64,000 bases of DNA from Trametes villosa (GCA_002964805.2 PUDQ02000003.1:4464001-4528000); one strand, 5' to 3'; numbered from the stretch's first letter, positions 45,987 through 58,512 are shown. Notes: a model not told the origin generated them from the letters alone. Translations and numbers: made by a program.

Positions 45987-46249
45987 TTCTTGGCTCCACT
46001 ACAGGTACATTTTGCGACACATAGACACGAGTATTTGCCATGGGCCCCGTGTATTGGTCGCAGCGCACACTAGGTACTGCATAGTAGCAGGCAGCCGCAC
46101 GGGTTATAAGCGAGCGCCCGTTTATGGAGAGACTCGGGATTTGCCGATACTGGCAGTTTGCACGGGCTGTGCCAGCTTTCGAAGAACCATCCTCGACATT
46201 ATCCCTCGCCAGCCCTCGCCGCAAGTTCTCCCTACATATACCACCCGTA

Positions 46250-49142
46250 CGCGTACATATACCACCCCTGTTGTGCTGGCGTGTTGCCATGACTAATAAA
46301 AGTGCTTGTAGTAGACCATGAAGCCGCTTGTAATGGCCGCACCGAGCGACGTTCCCTCCGCGTCATCCAACATCCTGCTGGATGAGAAGCTTCCGGGACC
46401 TTTCTATGGCCTTCCATCCATCGGAGTGGACCTACAGAGGATCTCCGTCCCTGGTGCGCAAGGAGAGAAGGCGGGAGACCTCGGCGAACACCGGCAGCGC
46501 TTCGAGCTCAAGCTACTGAGCATGAAGGCGGTATGGAACGCGAACCTCCCCATCCACGACCTCCCTGCAGAGCTCCTCCTCGAGATATTCAAGTACTCGC
46601 TGATACCACACGATCAGTACATGCCCCCGGATGCCCCATCATCATGGCGTCCTTGGGCACGTTTCATGGCCGTTTGTCGGCACTGGTGCGCCCTCATCCG
46701 GAACGATACCGCATTCTGGAGCAGTATCGACGTGGTAACTGGTACAGACACCTCGTGGATGAACCTTGCGCTACGCCGCTCTTGTAAAGCTCCGATATAC
46801 ATGAAGTTGCACCACGATTGTAATGCGGATGCGGCCATACCAACGCTCGCGCAACACACTTCGCGCATCAAGTACTTGAAGTCTTATGCCACAGACTCTA
46901 GCGCTGTCCACTCCTTCATGCGCAGCCCATTTCCTCTCCTCCTCGAATTCACAGCGCTTTTCCTGCCTTTGCTGTCCGTTACACCCGCGTTGCCCCCTGT
47001 CAACTTTAGCGGAGACAATTGCCCTCGCCTTGAGGCGCTCCACCTCTCAGGTTGCTCTCTGTCATTGACAAAGTCTCTCATTTCCAACTTGCGGTCTTTG
47101 GATCTCACGAATTGCCAGCACCCGCCCCAGCTGCTCTCTTTCACACAGTTCCTGGACGTCCTCGAGTATGGCCAGCGGCTCCAGAGCCTCAAACTTGGCG
47201 ACTTCCTATCCGCCTCGCTATCCGCCAAGGCCTCCGTTCCATCTGGCCGTCTTGTCACCCTACCGCAGCTCTCCCAAATCGAGTGCTGGGACAATCCCGC
47301 ACAAATTGCGCGGCTCGTGTCTCATCTCCGTACACTCGCCCCCGCGTGCGACTACGACCTCACGGGGACATGCGGTAGCCCCAACGACGCTTCTGACTCC
47401 TACTCCTCACTACTGCCGCAGGACGGCACTCGTTTGCCCTTTCTGCGCACTGTCATTTCTGCAAGCATCAGAGTCATCGACATGGAGAACGAGCTAGCCT
47501 TGAAGCTCTCCTCTGGAGGCTGCTGCAGGCTTGTTCTGGACTGCCCCGATAGCGTATGGGACGAATGGCTGGAGCGCGGTCTGGGGCAATTGCCCGCGCT
47601 GCTTGCCCCGCTCGAAACCCCGCTGACCACCCTCAAGGTCTCGGGTTCCTTGGCCCTCGTCTCCCGTCCCACCTGGGACTTGCTCTTCGACTCCTTCCCC
47701 TCGTTGCAGAGTCTCGCATTGGACGATATGCCGTTTGAGGAGCACGCAACGCACTTCGTTCCCGACCGCCCTCTTCAGCTCGCTATCGGCCCCAGTCACG
47801 TTCTCGCATGCCACGACCACCCACGCCGGCCGGGAGGTCCCTGGCGTGCGCTGCGCCGCGCTCACGGACCTTGAGATCGAGCTAGAGGTTGCAGAATGGG
47901 AAGAGAGCGCACTGGACGACATTATCGGGTGCCTCAGTGTACGCGTGGGGAGCGGGGCCAAGGGGTTGGAATCTCTGAGGCTGCATCCAATGCTCCGGAC
48001 CAACGCGGCGTGATGGAGGGGAGACCCTTATGAGTTCCGTCATATTGAGGATCGGCTACTTGATTATACCGACAGTCTGGAGCAGTGGTAGTCGTGACGC
48101 GGAGGACTCTGCAACCTAGTGCTTGTTCGGTACGGCTGCCCAGGGGACACTAATACTACTTCATCTGCAAGTACTATACCGCGCCGTATGTAGTACGCAA
48201 TATTTTCGTAAGGCCGTCGGCTATTCGTGTACCTAGCCTACTTTCTTGAACCACTCTACTTTCGTCATGAGGATCTGATCACAATTGGAGAGGTCGAAAT
48301 ACTTACTCAGTAGCTTACTCTGCCTGGCGGGCCCTCCATGGCAGCTCCAGGGGTCTGGGTCCGTGGTCCGCAAACCGCGATGACGAGCGCTTGTCACCGG
48401 ATGTTCCCGAAATTGTATCGGTCCACTTCTTCCTCCTTCCTCCGATCTGAATATTAGTCTTCTTGCCGCTGCTCCCTCCGTGCGACGTGCCGACATCGAG
48501 ACCTCGCCCCCCCCTCCCCAAGTGAAATCTGAAGATGCCTCATCACGACTCCTTTAGCTGGCACTAGAGTACTCTTGTCGAACTCAGGGCTTCGCGAGGC
48601 GCGCGTTGCTGGCCTGTGTCAATCCTCTCTTCGGCTCGAGAATACGTTTGCAAATGCCGCACCAGATGGTGCTTCTTGGCGAAGACACGGGCCGTTGTGT
48701 GTTGTGCTCCTATGACAACCAAATACCGTAAAGATCGACGCGGCTCCGATTCGCTCCTTGCAATGACGGTGTGCTCCAGACACCGATGACTGTGGCGGAG
48801 CCGATCGCAGAACGTCCAGCGTCGTATATCACGCTTCTGTCGGTGCTGCGTTTGTTGCGGTCTCTATCCATAACGGTGCGCAGTCCTTGTTCGGTTCAGT
48901 GACATGCGAGTCCTGCTCTAACTCGCGCACCAGCAGTTGCAATCGCTTGTATCATCTACGCACGCCGTAACTATGCTGAAATTTGGCTGTCACATATGCA
49001 GAGCTTTGACCGCGCTAACGTTACTACTAGCTATTCAGCCCCTTCACGTGGCTCCGTGCTCAACACAGCGTCCAGGAATACGGCCATGGAGTCTATGCGT
49101 ACCCATCTCATCGACCGGTACCTGCTTGCCGCCACCGCGCAT
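46250..49142 (+). repeat. Segmental inverted duplication, right copy part 1 (FB6 and spacer)
   Basis: Matches the reverse of about 14,460-17,340: FB6 corresponds to FB1 and the spacer corresponds to the FB1 to P2O-2 spacer. Strong spacer matches include the stretch near 48,350-48,420 (GGTCCGCAAACCGCGATGA-like, matching near 15,185) and 48,780-48,940 (matching 14,600-14,800). The copy is interrupted at 49,143 by the CACTA element and resumes at 62,557. Confidence 0.83.
46333..48013 (+). pseudogene. F-box gene FB6, frameshifted near its 3' end
   Basis: Duplicate of FB1 from the segmental duplication. The start MAAPSDVPSASSN at 46333 matches FB1; the ATG at 46318 is not conserved (ATA in FB1) and lies by a 5' UTR intron acceptor. 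The F-box NLPIHDLPAELLLEIFKYSL to AVCRHWCALIRNDTAFW is intact. Near 47,745 two bases are missing relative to FB1, so the original frame switches to a short foreign tail ending at 47874, while the FB1-like C-terminus (SFPTALFSSLSAP onward) continues in another frame to an early stop at 48013. The transcript could still give a protein of about 513 residues lacking the last leucine-rich segments. Recent decay or sequencing error near 47,745 are the alternatives. Confidence 0.8.
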
Positions 49143-49310
49143 CAGCCCAGGATATCCCGCCAGGATAGCGCCCGGATAGGCCAAGTATCCCGGGAATCTC
49201 GCGAGGATATCCTGCAACAATATTCTCAGAACATCCCTAGGATAGGGCGTTTCCTAGGACGATATCCTGGGCATATGCCCTACATACTGTGCTGTACATA
49301 ACGTCAGAAT
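49143..49310. repeat. Left terminal/subterminal region of the CACTA element
   Basis: Inverted partner of 62,385-62,556. It contains about six variants of the AGGATA motif, some as palindromic AGGATATCCT, the usual binding sites for a CACTA accessory protein. Confidence 0.7.
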
Positions 49311-49706
49311 ATATTTGAGTGGCCCAAGCCATTCCCCGCCGGCCCCGCGATTGTATTGCTGCTTCGTAGCCCGCAACCCGGTGCTCGCACCCGTGGTCCC
49401 AGTACAGTCAACGAGGACAGTGATTATAAGTACAAACAAGCGACGCGCTCCTCATGGTACAGTGCAGAGGGTAGTGCAGCCGCCGAAGTCCCGCCCGCGC
49501 GACACACACGTACGCGACGGCGAGTCAGGGAGGGCACCTCCCATAAGGGTCCGCCATCACAATTAGAGCTAGAAAGGTATATGTTGACGTCCGGCGAACA
49601 TCGATAGAAAGAGAACATACCAGCCGCGGTGAGCTCCAGTACGGGGGAGTTGCGTGCGACGACTTGAGCAGCACCCCATCCACTTTTCTGCCCCACGTCC
49701 AGGCTG

Positions 49707-52700
49707 ATGGACGACAACGACGTGCAGACGACGCGATCCGCGACGAGGAGAAGGCGTGCTCTAGAGGATGAAGGTCAGATGGATGCACCACACTTCAAGA
49801 GGGCGAGAGGGACAGACCAACTCCTCCCTGCGGATGCGGGGGTGCCGCCGGCGAACGAAACCCGGTCTAGGGGTGGCAAAGGCAAAGAGCGAGCGAGCGA
49901 GGTTCCTAGAGATGAGTGGGAAACGAGCCTCAGAAGCGGTCAGAGAGGAACAGAACATCTGGACGCACCGATGTATGTCGCTCTCTGTTGAATCTGTGGC
50001 CGTGCCATCTGCTGAGCACACGCGCACTTGGGCGTCCAGGAATCCGCAGAGCTCCTTTGTCGATCCGTTCGGAGGCCAGCCTTGCACAAGGGTGGTTCAG
50101 CCTGCAGCGAGTTCTCAAAGGTAAGTTCTGGGAGTACACGGAGGCGCAGGACAAAGGACTCGGCTAACAAACAGTTGACGTATGCCACGTACCAGATTGC
50201 CACTCCGCATGCCGCACCTCCTCAACCCTCCTCACTCGTCGCGGCAGTCCACACCAATCAGGACTCGATTCCCGGAGGTAGAAGGAGCTGGAACGCCGGC
50301 GGGACGCTTTGAGCTACTACCTGCAAGGATGCGGGGGCGCCGGGGAGATGGTGGTGACATGGAGACACCTAGCCGGTCGTCTCCTGATGTCTCGGACCGG
50401 AGCGCATCCATGGGCCCGCGGAACACCCTGGCCAGCTCGTCGAGTTCGACCCTCGAACCCAGCGCTCGGCACCGAGGTCACGATGATCTCACTCCTATCA
50501 GGGGGATGACACCGGTCAGCGCATCAGGCTACAGTTCGCAACTCCCTAGCAGCTCGCCTGCTTACCACAGCAGACACAGCAGCACAAGCATGAGAGCGCC
50601 GTCCCAGGCAGCAGGGCGGGCCCACGCCGGCATGGCTCGGAACGTTACCCCTGCGCCCGCGCCTGCTCATTCCCTTCCGGCTCCGACTCCACCTGCTCCT
50701 CCGCGCTTCGTTGGCTCGCAAGGAGTTTCGAAGAACATGTCCGACGCGCTGGACAGGCTGCGGCAGGAGAATGAGAACCTGCAGGAACGCCTGATGAGCG
50801 AGCAGAGCCGTCACGATGATCAGCTGAAGAAAGTCGCCCTAGAGATGGATCAGCTCCTCAACCATCAGTTCAAGATTCGAGACGAGCTGGCCGCAATGAA
50901 GACTCACATGCAAAACGTCGTCGAGGCGGACATACCCGCACTGTTTGAGGAGATCGCGTCGCTGAAGCAGGCGCTGGGATCCCGCGGTGGCGGAGGTGAC
51001 GGTGCCGGCGACGGCGGACTCGGAGGTCCACCAGGGGGCGCCTGTAGAGCGCGAAAGGCGCATGATAACCGTCTATCAGTACGCCACTCACAAACAGTGA
51101 CAATCTCGCACTTACTGAACAATGTGCCAACAGGCGGTCGTCCGCAGTGTTGTCCTGCATCAGATCGGGATCACCCATCACGACGACCCACCGGAAAACG
51201 AGCTCCCAGACGGCGTGTTCTGGACACAGTCTGAGCCCAATACGCGCAGGCTACGCCCCCGATGGGAGGGATGGGCGGAGAACTCAAGGGCGTGGGTGGA
51301 AGAACTGGTGCAGAAAGTTCAGAACAATGGTAACAGCTATTGCGACGAACTCACCCCGGAAGAATTGCGGACCTTCCCGCTTGATATGATCCGCGACTAT
51401 ATCTATCAGTACTGGGAAACGTTGAAGGCGAAGGTCAAGACCGCTAGACAGCAACAGAGCATTCAGGACGAGAAGAAGCAGGTCATGCGACGCAAGCAGC
51501 GCAAGCGTAATGTACGTACCTATCGGCCATTAGACGGCGTACTAGTGCCATTTGCTGACGGAGGCCCCAAGAAACTTGGAGAGCGCGACGCCGTCCGACA
51601 CGAGGTTCCGGAGCTTGCGGGCGAGGAGTATGACTGGTTCTTCAACTACTGGGGTTATCAGTCAACAGATGAATCGACGCACGAGGGCGTCTTCCCGGAG
51701 CATGATGACGACGGCTCCGATTCCGACTGCGGGGGTGCCGAAACAAGGGATTGGGTGACCCGGAAACCCTGGTACCGCGGCGAAGAGGTCAGTAAAGTCT
51801 ACATTGATAACAAGGAGTTCACCAGGTGCTTACCATAGACGTGCAGTTAGAAGCAACAGTAATCAAACCACTCGACAAAGCCGTCGCACGCTCACGGCTA
51901 AGGCGGAACGCAAAGGTGGACAGTGCCGATCCTGCAGTGCCGAGGAAGAAGCAAGGCAGATGGTTCCATCCCCGCAAGCCAGGACAGCGGAAGGACGTGG
52001 CGCTACCCAAGCCCAAGAAGGCGAAGGGCGCCGGTGCTCGAGACATTATCTTGATCCCGAGAGCAATGGTCAGCGAGGAGTGGTTGACAAAAACGCCGTC
52101 GGCAGAATGGAAGGGGCGGATCGACGAAAAGGGGTACAGCGGCGGCAGCACCCGGGCACCCTGAGAGCGCAGCGAGGCAGCCGCAGACGAAAGGCGCGAG
52201 GCTTCATGCAGCATCAGCCATGGTCCACACGAGAGCGCACTCACTCGGAGTTCGTCAGCCTCGGAGGTGTTCCAAGCAGCTTCCGCGCACGCTGTTGACT
52301 CAGACCTCCGCATCGAAGACCCTTTGCTGCTCGGGCCGCAGGTCGTCGAGCGCGTTCAGTATGCGAACAGTGAGGACCAAGATATACATCCGTCACCGGG
52401 GACAGTTTACAGCACTCACAGTAGGTGGATAGCCGCCTCAATCGCTATCCTGTCAGCTCATGGTACACGCAGGTCGTCCCTTCGGGGTTGAGCACCCGGG
52501 CGTCGACTTCGCCGGATGGCTTGGGCCCTTCAATCAACATCCCGAACCTGGGCCATCGAATAGGAGCTGGGGAACAGACTTACTCGATGGATCCGAGTAT
52601 GGCGTACGTGTGGGGAGATCGCGATGGGATGAGCATGGTAATATGGTGGAGGAGGAGGATGACGCTGACGATGAAGCTGAACCGTCGCAGTATGGGTACG

Positions 52701-52792
52701 AGGACAGTAGTGGAGGGTGGCGACAGGCTTACCTTCCGGAGATCCCACAGGACGAGGCAGACAAGGAGGTCGCGGGGGAATCGTGCCAATAA
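49707..52792 (+). CDS. CACTA accessory protein (coiled-coil, unknown function)
   Basis: Second gene of the transposon, likely the functional counterpart of TnpA, which binds subterminal repeats; that role is inference. Exon 1 is 49707-49972, exon 2 50040-50120, and more exons follow with boundaries I cannot fix fully around 50,270-50,330. Blocks in order: an acidic/basic N-terminus (MDDNDVQTTRSATRRRRALE), a Ser/Pro-rich region with SPAYHSRHSSTSMRAPSQ, a heptad coiled coil (LDRLRQENENLQERLMSE to FEEIASLKQAL, about 50,740-50,985), a conserved region FWTQSEPNTRRLRPRWEGW to RDWVTRKPWYRGEE, a basic region with RKDVALPKPKKAKG and PRAMVSEEWL, and an acidic end near 52,790. Similar proteins accompany Tnp2 in mushroom genomes. 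It stops 15 bp from the tnp2 stop on the other strand. Frame integrity across all introns is not proven. Confidence 0.6.
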
Positions 52793-53172
52793 TAGCTGCG
52801 CAGTACATTAGTCGGGAATCTCATCATTGCCGGTTGCGTCCGGCTCTTCTTCGGTCTGCGTCGATGATTAAGAATGCACCCTCGCACTGGCGGACACAGA
52901 CAAATCACTCACATGGCATAGTGATACAGTGACCCATAAGGGCCCCGCATCGCTCATGGCTGGTAAAGTTGCCAGTGCGAACTGACCGCAAAGCCGTGCT
53001 GCGTCGATGATCTCAGCATCTCCTAGTATATTCGCATACCAGGTTCCGATGCCCAAGTCAACAGCCCTGCGTGCTCTGGGTCAGTATGCAGCTGGATGCC
53101 AACGAAGTGTATGGCGTGGGGTTATACCGGTGGTGCCATGGCATCAATGGGAGACCATCGTCCGCGATGAAG

Positions 53173-53180
53173 CGCTGGAC
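53173..53180 (+). repeat. Target duplication CGCTGGAC, left
   Basis: Perfect 8-bp copy of 58,513-58,520, flanking the nested element. Confidence 0.9.
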
Positions 53181-54120
53181 TTAAGGCTGGACACGGATCC
53201 ACCCGTGGGTTATCCGGATCCGGACCTACAGGTTTGGCTCGGATTTTGAGCTCAACCTGGAACCGGGCCGATCCGGGGCCACGGTTCACCTGGATCCGCG
53301 GATCCGGATCCCGGTTACCCGCAGGTTGACCTGCGGGAGGAGTGAAATAAAAGATGTTGTAATAATCATTATTGAACGATAGGGGTGTGTACACCATGGC
53401 TCCACATGCATTCGTCAACTTAAAGCAAGGTAAACGGCGTCGAAATGAGCGAGATATGAAGCAAACAATGTGGGGAGGGGGAGGAGGAGGGCATGGGTGT
53501 GCCGATGGATTGCGTGGACGGATCTGGATGAAAAGTATCTCATTCGAAAGGGAGAACGTACACGGTTCTGACGCGGCCATGAGCCAGAAAATCCGCGGCG
53601 AAATGATTGCGCTACGCGCAATATCGCTGTCAGCCAAAGCTGCGATGTTGATATGGCGATTGCGAGCCATATACCGCACGAAAATCGACGCGAAATTGGC
53701 TCGAACATACGAAGGAACATCTAGAAAGAACTTAAGACATTAGCGAGCACGATACACGGAGTGTAGAGGCAGGTATGGCTTGAAAGGTTGTAATGTCAGA
53801 CTGTCCATGAAGAATGGGCGATACCAAACGTTCTAACGGTCGGAATGCGGCGTACCTGGATTCGTCGGATTGCCCTGCTCACACCCGTCCTAACGAGCCC
53901 ATTCGCAGCTGTATATGCACAGAACTGACCCCGAAATCGCGAGATCTTTGCTGCTGTGATCGCTCCCTGGAGGTCTTGGTGGGCCTCTAGTTCTCCTCTT
54001 GGACAAAAAGGCATGTGTATGCAGTTGAACGAAGCCACAGACTAGTAAGATGGAGGTGTAAAGCATGAAAGTTATATTGCCTCAAGGTGAGTTGCTAACA
54101 GAGCAGGACCATGAGGGATC

Positions 54121-57100
54121 TAGGGTGCCGTGGATAATTCCCGCGCATTAGTAACCAACAGTTAGAAACTGCACAGGGCGTGAAGGGGTTTGTAACAAGG
54201 GTTTGTAACAGTGGGTAATAGGGCGGTTAGAAACCGGTTAGAAATGATTTGTAACAGATTACAACCAGTTAATAACAGTGCGAAACCTCGCGCTCGTTCA
54301 CCAGTTCCAGTTCACCTTCCCTGACGTCTCGCCCGCGGACGCTCGCGCTCTGGAAGCTAGCTCCTCACTCTCTGCATCTTCGTCCGACTCCTCTTCCTCC
54401 TCCAGCTGATCACAGAGCAGGGAACGGAGCGTCGAGGAGTGCAGGTTCGCGAGGGCGTCGAGCTCGAACTGCTCGGCCGTCGGAATGTTCTCACTCTCCC
54501 CAGGACCCTCCGAACTGCGGGCCACGACGTCGGAGTCGGAAGGCCAGTCCTTGAAGAACGTGTCCGAGTCGTCATCCTTCTGCTCGTCCGGGGCGGTCTC
54601 GCTCTCAATGCTTCGCTCCCGGCGTGCAAAGATCTCCTTATCGAGATCGGCCCAGCGGACAGTCGGATGGGTGGTGGGCGGCCTCTCGGGATAGTCCTAG
54701 CACAAGAAACGAGGCATTGCTGTCAAGAAGGTATTCGGAGACGGGATAGAATGCGTGCAAACCTTGTATAAGTAATACTGCCGGACTTGTATCATGTCGA
54801 CGAGTGTCGGAACCTGCTGATTGTTCCGTAGTTGCGAGTTGAACCAGGTGAACGTCGAGACCGTGCGCTCTTCAGCCATCGAGTTGACGGCAATCGAGTA
54901 GACCTTGATTGCAAGCATCTGCCGGTGTAAGTTTAGTTGGCTGCAGACTCGGTATATGAGAGAGATAAGCGGACTCACTGCGAGGACGCGCGCATGATGA
55001 TGATGCTCGAGGTTGAGCCACCATTGGAGAACCGGCCGACCCGTACTAGAGTCAGCGGGAAGGGGCGCGTCGAAGGGATATTGTCCGCGGGCATAAGCCA
55101 TCAGCTGATGGCGGAGGTCCTCGGCGAGCCGTGCTTCTCCCAACTCGGCGACGAGAGGGTGTGACTTCATGCTAATAATACCTTGAAGAAGCGACTTGAG
55201 AAATTCTTTGACGCGGGCGTATGCACGGGGGATGGGGGCCTTCTCTGAGTCGTCTTCGGAGGTTCCAGACGCGAGTAACGTTGCCTGAGTGCTGCGACTT
55301 GGTTGCGAGTGCAGCGGTGGGACGAAGATCGAGATTGACATGGATGTCGGCTTCGCAAGGACGTCGGCGCGCACATACTCTGACACACGGAGGCGGTTAG
55401 AACAGTGCATCAGCTGTGCGGCAATGGGACGCAAATATAATGATCGGCTTACTAGGATGCAAAAAGAACGCAGAGAAGTAAACATCAGTCGGCGCGTTGT
55501 CGATTATCTCCTTGTAGCGCTTGTTGACGATCCCGGTGATCTTCTTGGCCAAGTCGCGCGGTATACCCGTCTCGTCCTCTGCACGTGCGAACAGATCCCG
55601 CAGAGAGGAGGCAATCCCAAGCCAGAAGACGTAGACGTCCGCGGCAGTCGCGTCGGTGGCTTCCAGGCTCTTGATAGCGCGCGCGATCGGCGCCAAGATC
55701 GAGGTGTACCGCGCGAGCTCCTGCTCGAACTTGAGTGATACCATATTGTTCTCCTGCAGTAGCGCGACGTCAAACTTTGCGGTCTATACCCATTCAAGGA
55801 GGTGTCAGTGTACTCATTAGTAGGGGTATCAGGACTCGACGCATACCTTCTTGGTGATAGATAGCTTTCCCGAGCTATATAGCTGGCGCATAACCGGGAA
55901 ACAGCTGCGGAGCGACTCAGCACTCCAGTACACCGTCGCGAACCGCGTCTTGCCGACACTCTGCAAGCCACGAGCCAAGCCCTCCTCCGCTCGAGCAGCC
56001 GTGAGGTCAGTGGACGCCTTTGTTGACTTTCTGAAGTACTGAACCATCTTGCGTAGAGTCGAAACAAGCTGGTACATGTTAGGCATCCTAGGTGAGTAAC
56101 AAATCAAGTAGCGCAGAGGTATGACTGTGTTACTTACGCGATTGAACTCCGGTAGCTTTGTGATATCCTTCGCGGTGTTGTGAAGATGGTGACAGCAATC
56201 CGGCAGGTCGAGGAGGCCAGGGATTGCTTCCGCAAGCAACGCGCGTGCTTTGCGAGTGTTCCCTGCACTATCAGAGCAAACTGCAGAGAACCGTTCGATC
56301 CCGACCGACTTCATGACCTGATGCGATGTCCGTATGAGTGAACAGAGGTTGATTCGCCTGCTGATACATGGACTCACCTCGAACAGGATCTCCTTGACGT
56401 GCTCAGCAGTGTGCGCATCCTTCGACATCTCGGCGCCATTGATGAAGAAGACGCGGCGATCCTGGGTGGTGATATGGATGGTGTACACCGACTGCGGCTT
56501 CTGGGTTGTTGCGCCGTCGTACGTCAAGGTGAGGTGCTGCAACTTCTGGAGTATCTCAAGCTGTTTGATGCGCACTCTTGCAGCTTCGGCTGGGATGAGG
56601 ACGTCAACAAACGTCGAAGAAGAGGTGGGCGTGTACTTCGGGTTGGCGGTCGTCAGCACGCCCTTCCACTCGCGTGAGTCAATGACCTTTGGAACCAGCC
56701 CCCGGACGCAGACAAGCTTGACAACTTGCAGGTCGACCCGCTTCTTCAGCTCTTCGCGCCCATTCCCGATCACGATCTCGCCAATCCCACCTTGCTTCAG
56801 CTTCGGCTCCTTCTCCTTCGCCGCCGGGGGGGTGGAAGCAGAGCTTGCGTCGTGAGCAGCTCGGGATGGTGTCGACTTCGAGCTATCAGCTGTTCTTGCT
56901 ACGCCGCTGCTCTGGGTGCCCTCATCGCCGTCAGGAGAATCGCTGAACTCGCCGAGTTCTCCGCCCAACGACGCTTTTGCAGCGCATTCGTTGGCCCTCC
57001 TACGATCTTCGAGGGACAGCTTCCGACACTGGACAACGTGCTTGAGCAAGCGTGCGAGCTGCGGCCCCCCGGCACGAAACCACTCGCAGCCTTTTCCCAA

Positions 57101-58349
57101 GCAGCGGTAGTACGGCCTTCCGGTCTGCTTGTGCTTGCACTTGATGGCGAACGTCCGGATCTCCTCCTTAGGCGGCCGTCCAGGTGCAACAACCTTTCGG
57201 GAACGCCAAGGGATGTCGACGAGGTCAGCGAACTTCACGCCCACTGGCTTATCCTGTATGTGCCGCAATTCCTGATTAGCATGCTGACTCAGACTTACGA
57301 CCACCATCCCCAGAGTTGTATATAGCAAGTTTCTACAGACTACATATTCCCGATATGTACTTACCTCGTCTTCGCCACTATCCTCTGTTGGCGGCGACTG
57401 AGCCTTGCGCTTCTTCTTCGAAACCTTCCCCCCACTCGCGACCTTTGCTTTCTGCGCTTGGGACGCTTTCGTACCCAGCACCGGCGGGCCTGCAGCCTTG
57501 GAATATCCGGCAGGGGGGAACTTCGAGAACCGCGGTAAGTCAGTATACGGTTACGAATGCAGGATTGTAGACTTCGTGCTTACCGGCGTGTTTGCCAGCT
57601 TGTACGCGTGCTCTGCCCCTGCACGTATGTCTTCCACCCACTTCACCAAGAGCGCATCGGAGTCGGGCCGAGCACATGCGCTTCGGTAGACCTCGAGGGC
57701 ATCAACGAGACCGCACACAGCTGGGCCTCTCTCCTCGATGGGGAGTACCCCCTTCGAGCGGGCCTCAAAGCCGAATGCGGTTTCTAGAGTGCGGTTTACC
57801 GCCCCATCCACTGACCCAATCCACTCGACAACCTCTGGGTCCACCGCAAAGCCCACAAACGCCTGAAATCGCGACTTGTGTGCCTCTGGCTCCGGTAATG
57901 AGCTAGGGAGGTTCTCGAGGATATAGCGTAACTCCCTGAGGCGCTCAGAAACAGGAACTGGGTCTCCATTGGGACTGGGCATGGTACTCAGGTAGACGTA
58001 GTAGAGGAGAGAGGACGTGGAAGGACGGTACAGCGTGTCTACGTGGTGGTGAACAGCGTTCTGCACCTGGTTCGGTAGACGGTAGCCTCTCTCCGATGCG
58101 GGTTTCACCCCGAGTGATGTCATAGCTGCAAGAATGCCGAATGTTATGAGGTTTAACCGGCCCAGACCAGGTACTGGTGTCTGGTAGCAACACCACATCA
58201 GGCAGGCCACCCGGTGCTCGGCCTTGGCAATTATCCACCATTAATCACAACCCCTCTGGGCCCCTCCCATTTCACACTGTTACTAACCGGTTTATAACAG
58301 GTGTGATTATTTGTTAGTTACTAAATACCCTATTCTTCACGGCACCCCT
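54121..58349. mobile_element. Apparently autonomous hAT transposon, 4.23 kb
   Basis: The left end TAGGGTGCCGTG and the right end CACGGCACCCCT are inverted repeats with similarity extending inward (AGTAACCAACA and TGTTAGTTACT). Flanks GAGGGATC (54,113-54,120) and CAGGGATC (58,350-58,357) form an 8-bp target duplication with one mismatch. Both ends carry many GTTAGAAAC/GTAACA-type motifs as subterminal repeats (54,150-54,285 and 58,270-58,325). It encodes one transposase on the minus strand. It sits inside the non-autonomous element at 53,181-58,512. Confidence 0.88.
54298..57982 (-). CDS. hAT-superfamily transposase, apparently intact
   Basis: DDE-type transposase. I read about eleven exons from MPSPNGDPVPVSERL (57982) to the stop at 54298, all joinable in frame through normal introns. 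Start at 57982 is preferred; upstream in-frame ATGs at 58123 and 58210 leave it uncertain. Segments in order: a helical N-terminal domain, a basic linker (VSKKKRKAQSPP), a BED-like zinc finger (RTFAIKCKHKQTGRPYYRCL to HVVQCRKL), the DUF659-type catalytic start LTLTYDGATTQKPQS with the acidic residue after TY, CSDSAGNTRKARALL and PDCCHHLHNTAKDI, a middle helical domain, then the hAT dimerisation region RPVLQWWLNLEHHHHARVLA and AVNSMAEERTVSTFTWFNSQL. An acidic tail ends GKVNWNW. No stop or frameshift was noticed. Confidence 0.83.
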
Positions 58350-58512
58350 CAGGGATCCGTCCCGGGTTCTCTGCCTTCCCTAACCCTAACCTGGATCCGG
58401 TCAGGATCTGGATCCGGTTGATCTGGATCCGCCGGGTCCGGCTCATTGCGGCTCCGGGTCCGGGTTTTCCCAGGTCAACCCGGGGTTGACCTGGACCCGT
58501 TGTCCAGCCTTA

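Larger units (their letters stand above)
53181..58512. mobile_element. Non-autonomous hAT-like element nested in tnp2
   Basis: The ends read TTAAGGCTGGACA at the left and TGTCCAGCCTTA at the right, inverted repeats that differ only by one extra T. A perfect 8-bp duplication CGCTGGAC flanks it. Both subterminal zones carry repeated GGATCC/GGATCCGG (53,190-53,310 and 58,350-58,445) and paired AGGTTGACCT/AGGTCAACC motifs, probable transposase sites. Without the inner hAT element it is only about 1.1 kb, with no coding region I can support, so it depends on an enzyme elsewhere. Confidence 0.88.

Noticed and set aside
58378..58393. CCCTAACCCTAACC, telomere-like
   Set aside because: Only about two units, inside the subterminal region of a transposon; too short to indicate a telomere remnant.
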